From Cyprinodon diabolis (taxonomy: Eukaryota > Chordata > Actinopteri > Cyprinodontiformes > Cyprinodontidae): DNA of 64,000 nt. The translations under genes were made by a program, and so were the position numbers. How positions within the stretch are numbered: the stretch's first letter is position 1; the number at the start of each line of letters is the position of its first letter. The stretch lies in NCBI GenBank assembly GCA_030533445.1, contig CM060076.1, positions 8,736,001 through 8,800,000 on the forward strand. Reading direction: 5' to 3'. Below the pieces are notes generated by a model. The model was not told the DNA's origin, did no database searches, and was given only the letters and a program-made list of their open reading frames with translations. Shown in pieces: positions 53,022-61,021 of this stretch.

Positions 53022-54126
53022 ATGGACTGGTGGACTTTGTTGGCAGCGAGTGTCGCCTTACTCTGGATATTCTGCTTCATAGACGGTAGGTCAAAGGTGT
53101 TGGTGGCTGCTATCTGTAAAACCTTGTGCATCGTTTTGGCTGCACTTATTTTCTGTTTTAGAAGGTTAAACAAATCAGTATTATATAAGGAGGATATTCT
53201 AATCATAAGTTTCTATTCATATACCCATAAATTTGTAGAAGTTATCACCTAATTCAGGAATGGAAAATATACAGTTGATCAGGAAGTACTTCTGCACCTG
53301 ACTAATGTGAATAGAAAAAGGTGCACCAGATCAATTTAACATATTTTAAAGGATAAACTGTTACAGGCCTCTGAATAGGGTTAGGTAAGTAAAAAGAAAC
53401 ATCTTTGATAATTAGAAAGTTAGAAGCTGTACAACTATAGCTTTAATTTTAACGTTGATTACTTAGTTCTGTATGGATACAGGATGGGCCTGTTTAAGCA
53501 GGTTTTAATCCAGTGGCAGACGCTGTTGGTAATGATTTGTGACATTAGTCAAAGTGTTTAATTAGTTCCTAATTGACCCGGCTCTTGTCTTATCTCTAGG
53601 CAACGCCGTGCTTGAGCTGCGGCTTCTCTTCCATGCTCTCACAAAAGCCACCTGCCACCTCTATCTGGCCCTGCTCCCACTGCGGCGGGCTGCCATCCAC
53701 TTTGTCGACAGCGCCCGGTACCTGTTCAGCCACGCCCAGCAGATCCCATCCCTCCAACACGTATACCTCCACCAGGGCCAGGAACAGCCCCTGGCCAGGA
53801 AAGGCACCCTGCACTTCCTGGAGGGCATGTGTGTGGTGTGCGAGATGGTACCCAACCTGATGGGCGCGGTGCTTAGCATGGGCGCCGCCTTCTGTCACAT
53901 GCTGCAGGGAGGCTTTTACATCCTGGCAGCCACACTGCGCACAATCCAGATAAATTTGTTCTCCCAGATGAATGGCGAGAAGGAGAGATGGGACAAGGAG
54001 CGGATCAGGGTGAAGGAGTGCGAGAAAAAGATGAATTCCAAGGTGTTGGAGTACATCTCGGTGTTCTGTCAAGACCCTGTCAGCGCTTTACGCATCAAGG
54101 TGGACGTGCCACCTGTGTACAGATAA
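53022..54126 (+). CDS. unrecognised two-exon gene, 196-aa probable membrane protein
   Basis: Exon 52993-53085 (ATG at 53022) and exon 53600-54126 join in phase 1 to give 196 aa. Residues 4-20 (WTLLAASVALLWIFCFI) form a signal peptide or anchor. About residues 25-80 are helical, with many Leu, His and Arg. Residues 104-134 (VPNLMGAVLSMGAAFCHMLQ onward) are a long hydrophobic stretch that could span a membrane. The tail from about 145 is charged (EKERWDKERIRVKECEKK). Exon 2 is clearly GC-richer than its surroundings, as real exons here are, and splice sites are clean (ttgttgcag; G|GTAGGT; tctctag). The exon before the ATG has no in-frame stop, so a further upstream coding exon is possible. A poly(A) signal AATAAA lies at 54346-54351. 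I do not recognise the family. Confidence 0.7.
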
Positions 54127-54345
54127 GCTTTGCTTAACTGGCACTTAAGAGGCCTTATCTGGACTGGTCACAGGTTAAAGGTACGGAAAAGTTGATGGGT
54201 TTGATCTGACAGGAGGCAGACCTTTGATCACTGGTTTTAACTTGCTGTTGAAGTCAACTATTTTACTTCGATGTGGAAGAGGACCACTACCTATGGTGCG
54301 TTTTGTTATACCCATTTTGCACTTGCTGCAATGTAAAGAAATGAA

Positions 54346-54351
54346 AATAAA
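54346..54351 (+). terminator. poly(A) signal of the 53-kb gene
   Basis: Canonical AATAAA 220 bp past the stop codon, followed by 'tttctcaaacaaagttgagc', a usable downstream element. Confidence 0.55.
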
Positions 54352-54399
54352 TTTCTCAAACAAAGTTGAGCTCTTAACTTCTTAAAATCACCTGCCTGA

Positions 54400-55817
54400 C
54401 TTTTGTGTAAAAATCCCTCAAGTTCACTTTAAATGTGGATTGCTCCTTACAGAAAAGCATGTAGTGAGCCGTTTTTCTGCTTTTTTCCCCTCACTATTAT
54501 GTTGTAAAACCTATATGATGATCAAATTTATCCTCTGCCACTGACACCCTATGAATCATAAACTAACTTTGTTCCTTTAAGTGTAATCAGATTTTCTTGC
54601 CAAGCAGTATCTGAAGTGAAACATTTAAACCACATGATATTTCATGAATATTTGGGAATAAAACAAAGACAGAAATGGAGTTTAAATGCTTTGGAGACTC
54701 AAATTAAATAACTGAAGTCTGTGCAATGCCTCTTGTGATATAAGAATATAAGACTAAATACACACTAAACAGAATTACACCACCCCCACCATTTACTTTT
54801 TTGTTACATTACAATTTGTACATTTTTATTTAATGTATTGGATTTACAGAAAATAGTACAATTTAAGATTTAAAAATTTCACATGTAAAAAAAAAAGAAA
54901 GTTATAAAAATACACTGAAACTGGCATGTGTATATGTGTTCACCCTATACATTGTTGTGATCTTATGTCCAACCCTCATCCGGGTTGGATGCCACATTAA
55001 TGTTGTGGATTTATATTCTATTAAATTCCCAGCCAGCTAGATGTTTATTGCCCTCCCCAGTAGGGGTTGTAAATATCTTATCAGATATTATTTCGGCTGT
55101 TATATACAGTTTATGAACACACGCCCTACTAGCTGTGTGATACAACAATACATGAAAGAGTGATACGAGCATTTACAGTTTATTCTGCACATACATGGAA
55201 TAAATTCACCACAACTTCTGTTCAAAATATAAGCGTTTATCAACAAAAATCATTCAGCTCCAAGTCAAACATATTTCAGTTTAACACTCTTAACTAAAAC
55301 TAGTAAACTCAACTAAACTAAACTACTATGTAGAAAGAGGACGGGGAAAAATTAGAGTTTAAGATGGATTTTGTGTTTGAAAACCAAAATTTATCTGAGA
55401 GAATTTGGGGAAAATCAAATTAGCTATCCATTAATTTAGAGACATGGGAATGTTTTCAGAGCAATTCACAATGCAAATCCATGAGGTGAATTAAATTATT
55501 TGCTTAATCAAGAACCAATAACCTTTAGTTAAATGATTCTTTACCCTCTTTCAAATAGCTAGCAGCGAATAGACGTCAGGATTCCACTAAATGACTCTTG
55601 GGCATACTTGGAAATCGGAATGTAATGAGCATATGAGGAACACATGAACACTAAGGTTATATCAGTGTTTAAACCCTTAGTGAAATAAAGCTTGTCTAAG
55701 CTTCAACGACAGCGCAACACATGTTTCTGTATAGCATAGTGGAGCATGAGGTCCTTCCTGTTAGCATTTTCTTTACTCATCAGTAAACACATGAAATGAT
55801 CAACATCATCTAAAGAC
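54400..55817. other. intergenic, nothing recognised
   Basis: AT-rich sequence without a supportable exon, RNA gene or delimited repeat. Confidence 0.5.
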
Positions 55818-56158
55818 ATAGGGCCGGATCTATCAAAGGTTTGCGTGTATTAAAACGTGAGCTATTTCACTGCGCACGCTAAAAAATGTACAAACTGATC
55901 TATCAACAGCCTGCTAAAAGGATTTGGTCTTTAAAACGTGCTAAATAGCGCCTCTTATCCATTTAGTACTTTTTCTGCAATGAATATGCAATATGGGGCG
56001 TTTACACGTAAAAGTGCGTCTTGTGGGAGGAGAACATAATTTAGCACTCGCAAAGTAATTTATTAAACCTGAAAGCAATTTTGCTAACGGTATCTGACTC
56101 TATATTTAACACGTTTCAAAAGAAGGTGCAAATGGTCTGTATGCGTAATTGCGCACAC

Positions 56159-56475
56159 ATGGCAGCGGTTATTGTCGCAAGAAGGAGACATCGAAATGAA
56201 GCAAGGAGACGGAGAGAATGCATTTTTTCACTCCGTGTGAATATTTTTGGAATGAACGAGTAAACGATCATCAAAAAATATCGTTTATCCAGCATTGCTA
56301 TTTTGGAGCTGTTGGGGGAACTCTGAATGGATTTGGAGCCAGCCACAAGGAGGACCCACGCAATACCAGATATCACAAAACTCCTTGCAAAATTGCACTT
56401 TTTTGCATCTGGGATCTCCCAATCTCGTTTTTCAGAAGTGCTGTCCGACGTTCTAAATGCCATGTCGCCCTGACA
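56159..56475 (+). pseudogene. Harbinger-like transposase N-terminal remnant
   Basis: One frame reads MAAVIVARRRHRNEARRRRE, then LRVNIFGMNE, a stop, IIKKYRLSSIAILELLGEL, a stop, MDLEPATRRTHAIPDITKLL, and AKLHFFASGISQSRFSEVLS. This is the conserved N-terminus of HARBI1-like transposases (helix-turn-helix region) with two in-frame stops. The DDE nuclease core is absent. Confidence 0.8.
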
Positions 56476-56715
56476 CCCTACCGGAGAACCCCGACCTCCC
56501 AATTGCGCCTGTGGAGCAACATGCCAATGCTGCGGGGATGCGTAAGCGCAGTCATCTTATCCACAGTAACTTCTTGTGAGCCATTTGGTATGTGCATTTT
56601 TCTACAGGCCAATACAAAACACCTGTTTTTTTTTTTGTTTGTTTTTTTGTTTTTTTTACTGCAGTGAAGTAGAAATTCAGCCAAATACCACCTTAGGGAA
56701 TAAAGGTTGCCAAAG

Positions 56716-56718
<3 letters not shown>

Positions 56719-56760
<42 letters not shown>
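56719..56760. repeat. (TA)n microsatellite, target of the Tc1 insertion
   Basis: About 42 bp of TA repeat immediately left of the Tc1 terminus. TA continues on the right side (58009-58017). Tc1 elements insert at TA. Confidence 0.9.
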
Positions 56761-56763
<3 letters not shown>

Positions 56764-58008
56764 TATATTGCCAAAAGTATTTGCTCACCCATCCAAATTA
56801 TTGGAATCAGGTGTTCCAATCACTTCCATGGCCACAGGTGTATAAATTCAAGCACCTAGGCATGCAGACTGTTTTTACAAACATTTGTGAAAGAATGGGT
56901 CGCTCTCAGGAGCTCAGTGAATTCCAGCGTGGAACTGTGATAGGATGCCACCTGTGCAACAAATCCAGTCGTGAAATTTCCTCGCTCCTAAATATTCCAC
57001 AGTCAACTGTCAGCTGTATTATAAGAAAATGGAAGTGTTTGGGAACGACAGCAACTCAGCCACGAAGTGGTAGGCCACGTAAACTGACGGAGCGGGGTCA
57101 GCGGATGCTGAAGCGCATAGTGCGAAGAGGTCGCCAACTTTCTGCAGAGTCAATCACTACAGACCTCCAAACTTCATGTGGCCTTCAGATTAGCTCAAGA
57201 ACAGTGCGCAGAGAGCTTCATGGAATGGGTTTCCATGGTCGAGCAGCTGCATCCAAGCCATACATAACCAAGTGCAATGCAAAGCGTCGGATGCGGTGGT
57301 GTAAAGCACGCCGCCACTGGACTCTAGAGCAGTGGAGACGCGTTCTCTGGAGTGACGAATCGCGCTTCTCCATCTGGCAATCTGATGGACGGGTCTGGGT
57401 TTGGCGGTTGCCAGGAGAACGGTACTTGTCTGACTGCATTGTGCCAAGTGTAAAGTTTGGTGGAGGGGGGATTATGGTGTGGGGTTGTTTTTCAGGAGCT
57501 GGGCTTGGCCCCTTAGTTCCAGTGAAAGGAACTCTGAATGCTTCAGCATACCAAGACATTTTGGACAATTCCATGCTCCCAACTTTGTGGGAACAGTTTG
57601 GAGCTGGCCCCTTCCTCTTCCAACATGACTGTGCACCAGTGCACAAAGCAAGGTCCATAAAGACATGGATGACAGAGTCTGGTGTGGATGAACTTGACTG
57701 GCCTGCACAGAGTCCTGACCTCAACCCGATAGAACACCTTTGGGATGAATTAGAGCGGAGACTGAGAGCCAGGCCTTCTCGTCCAACATCAGTGTGCGAC
57801 CTCACAAATGCGCTTCTGGAAGAATGGTCAAAAATTCCCATAAACACACTCCTAAACCTTGTGGACAGCCTTCCCAGAAGAGTTGAAGCTGTTCTAGCTG
57901 CAAAGGGTGGACCGACGTCATATTGAACCCTATGGATTAGGAACGGGATGTCACTTAAGCTCATATGTGAGTCAAGGCAGGTGAGCAAATACTTTTGGCA
58001 ATATAGTG
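56761..58008 (+). mobile_element. full-length Tc1-like transposon
   Basis: Its terminal inverted repeats are 29 bp and identical: 56761-56789 begins CACTATATTGCCAAAAGTAT and 57980-58008 is its exact reverse complement. It is flanked by TA on both sides and encloses one uninterrupted transposase gene. Total length is 1248 bp. Perfect ends and an intact gene point to recent insertion. Confidence 0.95.
56895..57926 (+). CDS. Tc1-like transposase, apparently intact
   Basis: 343 aa, starting [20 protein letters not shown]; this ATG fits the family's usual start, although the open frame extends 38 codons further upstream. The N-terminal paired-like DNA-binding domain contains two helix-turn-helix segments ([20 protein letters not shown]) and the GRPR hook ([13 protein letters not shown]). 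The catalytic triad is complete: Asp in LWSDESRF, Asp in FQHDCAPVH, and Glu in [12 protein letters not shown] with 34 residues between the second Asp and the Glu (DD34E). The glycine-rich box [15 protein letters not shown] is present, and length matches family norms. There are no stops or frameshifts. It catalyses cut-and-paste transposition at TA dinucleotides. Confidence 0.95.
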   Translation: MGRSQELSEFQRGTVIGCHLCNKSSREISSLLNIPQSTVSCIIRKWKCLGTTATQPRSGRPRKLTERGQRMLKRIVRRGRQLSAESITTDLQTSCGLQISSRTVRRELHGMGFHGRAAASKPYITKCNAKRRMRWCKARRHWTLEQWRRVLWSDESRFSIWQSDGRVWVWRLPGERYLSDCIVPSVKFGGGGIMVWGCFSGAGLGPLVPVKGTLNASAYQDILDNSMLPTLWEQFGAGPFLFQHDCAPVHKARSIKTWMTESGVDELDWPAQSPDLNPIEHLWDELERRLRARPSRPTSVCDLTNALLEEWSKIPINTLLNLVDSLPRRVEAVLAAKGGPTSY

Positions 58009-58596
58009 TATATATATTTTTTTTTTTTGGAGGGGGTGGGGGTGTCACTGTAAGATTAAAATTTCTTAATGCACTAATTTGTACAAACTACAAACTACTT
58101 TGCCGCAAACCACAAAACGCGCAAAACCATCATTTAAATAGGGCGTCTCCAACAGTTTTGCACCTGCCACCAGTTACGCAATCACTCTTGTTAAATCACC
58201 TGCAAACCATGGTTCAACCCCTCGCGCAAAATTCCAGTTTGCGAGCGCAAATTACGGCACGCAAAATTGGATCTTGATAAATCCGGCCCATATTGTTTGT
58301 TCTGTCCCTAATTATGCCAGACCTGCAAACCTTTTCTGTCCATGTCCATTTCGAAGGCTTAAGTTTCATCCAGCAACAGCTCAGCGGCCAGGCTAACAAC
58401 AACCAGCTATTTGTTTGTCTCAGTGGCTCACATTCTCATCCAGTCTGGCTCTATAGGTTCTGAAACTCAAGAGAAATGTGCTGCAAAAAGTTTGTTTTGC
58501 AGCAGTTTGGTTCTGAAAGGTCACCATAATGCCTTATCCTTAATGATTCTGGAGATCTGGGTCTTTTGGGGCCCGGATCTCTACTGTGGTGGATAA

Positions 58597-58972
58597 TAGT
58601 GTTGCGCCGATGCCACTTTTTGGCCCCGATACCGATACCCGATACCTGGCTGTGCAGTATCGGCCGATACCATAATAATGTAAAATAATTGCCATCATGG
58701 CTTTGTCAAGCTGCTGCCTACCTTTGTGAAGCAGGAAAATATCTAATACAAAGTGAATACAGTAGAACTTTTTCATAAAAAGTTCTACTGTATAATAAAA
58801 ATAAAAAGTTTTTTATTGCCTACCTGGAATGGGTGACAATAGTTGAATAAACTTATGGCTCTCAAAATGGTATCGGTGCCCTATTTGTTGGTACTCGCCG
58901 ATACCGATACCACCATTTTAGGGCAGTATCGGCACCCCGTCCAATACTGGTATCGGTATCGGTGCAACACTA
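58597..58972. mobile_element. hAT MITE with perfect 8-bp target duplication
   Basis: GTGGATAA is duplicated at 58589-58596 and 58973-58980. The 376-bp unit begins TAGTGTTGCGCCGATGCC and ends, in reverse complement, TAGTGTTGCACCGATACC. Subterminal arrays of 'ccgataccgatacc' occur on both sides, probably transposase-binding sites. A central hairpin ('atacagtagaactttttc' / 'aaaaagttctactgtat') sits at about 58757-58793. Confidence 0.92.
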
Positions 58973-59649
58973 GTGGATAACCAGTGGACCTGCACCCCAG
59001 CCAGCCCAATGGGAAGAGAGAGCAGGAAAGAGAAATAATCCTGTGTGTTCTGTGGTTTTGTCTGTCTTCAACTCAGAGGAGGCTGGGAAGTCACACCTCT
59101 GTGACTTACTGTGTGACTGGCTTGTGACAGCTTTTGGAGGCCTTGGCTGAAAAGGGGGGGGGTTGCAGAGATCTTAGAGCTGTTCATTCACCAGAGCTGC
59201 GTCCTCCTCTCTGGTCATCATGTCAAGATGAAACATGGACACTGGTTCTAAATGTCCAAAAACCATGATCATGGTATATAGCTCAACAACATAGTTAGGT
59301 TTTACGAAGCCATTACTTGGTGGTAAATATTAAAGGGGATGTTTTTAATTGGCCAAAAAGACACGCTGGCAACGGAGGAAGGAGCTCCTGATTAAATGAG
59401 TCGACAGTTGAAGGAAACACTATGTCTGGCACAAACTGGAGACATCCCAGTAGACCTTTGCTAGTATTTTGAGACCTTTGCTAGTATTTTGAGAATGACC
59501 TGTATAGGCAAATCTTGGAATAATCTAGTCAAAGGTATGATCTAATCTATATGATAATCTGTGGCTAGGCTTGAAGATTGGTGTTGGCAGACAAAAAAAC
59601 AGATATTCACAGATATTAAGGCACCCTAAAGTTTGCTGTTAACTTTCTC

Positions 59650-59822
59650 CTACATGTTGTTTGTTTCATGACAAACAAAATAAAATATCTTAAACACACT
59701 TTCGTCAATGAAATTGCCCAAACTCCGAAACAGTCCATTTTATTTCAAGGTTGTGCGGCAGCAAAACAAGAAAAAGGCCAAAAGAAAAGGGTGAATACTT
59801 ATGCAGGGTACTGTAGACAGTA
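59650..59822 (+). mobile_element. Tc1-like end relic
   Basis: 'aggttgtgcggcagcaaaac', 'aagaaaaaggccaaaagaaa' and 'gggtgaatacttatgcaggg' followed by 'tactgta' resemble the 3' terminal region of fish Tc1 elements. No opposite end is seen. Confidence 0.5.
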
Positions 59823-59827
59823 TAAGG

Positions 59828-60330
59828 CTGAATCCGAAATCATCCCGTAAGCACTAACCCTTAACTATCACCTCACAAAAAAGTCCCACTCACAGCTGTG
59901 GAGGCTTCCTGGTTGTACGTGTGGGGTATAGACGTAAAATGGATGGCCTCTTCCCTATAACGGAAAGCAGTCGTTCCTATGGCAACACAGTGACGCCCCA
60001 TGTGGGTGGCTGTAGCTTCTAGGCTCTTTTTTTTTTTCCCTAACTCATGATTTTCTGTCACTGTGACAAAGATGCAGCAAACTTACATTTGAATGCATAA
60101 GTTTCCGCCGCCCCAGTTTGCCGTTACGCCCAGGGCCAAATTCCAAAGAGCCTGCACTGTTGCAGACTCTCTGATGCTGTTTTTCTGTAAGTGCTAAACG
60201 ATCCACTTGCCCTACCCACTACGTGGTTTGGGACGCCCCTTAGTGTGGTGGACCCTCCACGGGGACGCGCAAACGGAGGGTTAGTGCTCAAGGTTAGTGT
60301 TTAGAGGCCAGATTGGGATTGGACCTAAAT
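59828..60330. mobile_element. possible MITE with inverted ends
   Basis: The left end 'ggctgaatccgaaatcatcc' followed by 'cgtaagcactaaccctt' is mirrored at the right, where the reverse complement reads 'ggtccaatcccaatctggcc', 'aaacactaacctt' and 'gcactaaccct'. The arms are imperfect and no target duplication is certain. Confidence 0.5.
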
Positions 60331-60472
60331 CTATACTTCATCACCAGGCTGGGTTTATACTGACAGTGTTACTTAGCTTTAATATTATAAACACTACTAG
60401 ATAACACATTGAAAATATTTCCCATTCAAGTCAATAAAACCTCTTCAATAACTAGTTCCGTTTCAATTTAAG

Positions 60473-60478
60473 TTTATT
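60473..60478 (-). terminator. gnpat: gnpat poly(A) signal
   Basis: First AATAAA on the - strand after the gnpat stop codon (61022), implying a 3' UTR of about 0.56 kb. Confidence 0.45.
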
Positions 60479-61021
60479 TTACAGTACCTTGTTTATTCTC
60501 ACAGTCAGTCAACAATCAATCTAACACAGTCAAAAATTTATCAAGTATCATTAAATATCAATTATAATATATAATTATAATTAACACTGTTATAATAATA
60601 ACAATATATATATAAAACTAATAGAATTGTATCAGCATTTTATCAATATTTATAAAACAACTATTTCCATAGATTTTTACATTAAAAATATGCCTAAAAA
60701 TTAAAAAATATGGACTCTAAATTAATAATTACTTTATACATTTTTGAATTATGAGAAATATTTAAACAGGTAGCAAAATAGATCAATATCTAAAGTTAAT
60801 ACTAAAAACGTATTAGGTTATGCTTTCTAATGTTTCAATTAGCTCCATCTCAATTTCTCTGTTTTATCAGCAATTTTTTAGTCAATGTGGCGAAAGGATT
60901 TACTTTTTCTCCCTATGTTACAGCAGAAATGCATGAAAATATGTAGGGAGACAAAAAATGGCCTAGTTTGAGAGATATGGCGGATAATGTGACTATAAAA
61001 AGGGATCTGTTCCAACTGAGT

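Larger units (their letters stand above)
55821..58289. mobile_element. dead PIF/Harbinger element, split by a nested Tc1-like transposon
   Basis: It has inverted ends GGGCCGGATCTATCAA and, in reverse complement, GGGCCGGATTTATCAA, with ATA on both sides (55818-55820, 58290-58292), the 3-bp duplication expected of Harbinger elements. It carries the N-terminal part of a Harbinger transposase (56159-56475) and an internal TA microsatellite. Without the nested 1.25-kb Tc1 it is about 1.2 kb, so most of the transposase is deleted. Confidence 0.82.

Noticed and set aside
53596..54072. 158-codon - strand open frame
   Set aside because: Antisense of the GC-richer exon of the 53-kb gene; no splice context.
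56218..56667. 149-codon + strand frame within the Harbinger element
   Set aside because: Frame-shifted reading of the transposase remnant; the true frame (with two stops) gives the family motifs.
57218..58048. 276-codon - strand open frame
   Set aside because: Antisense shadow of the intact Tc1 transposase.
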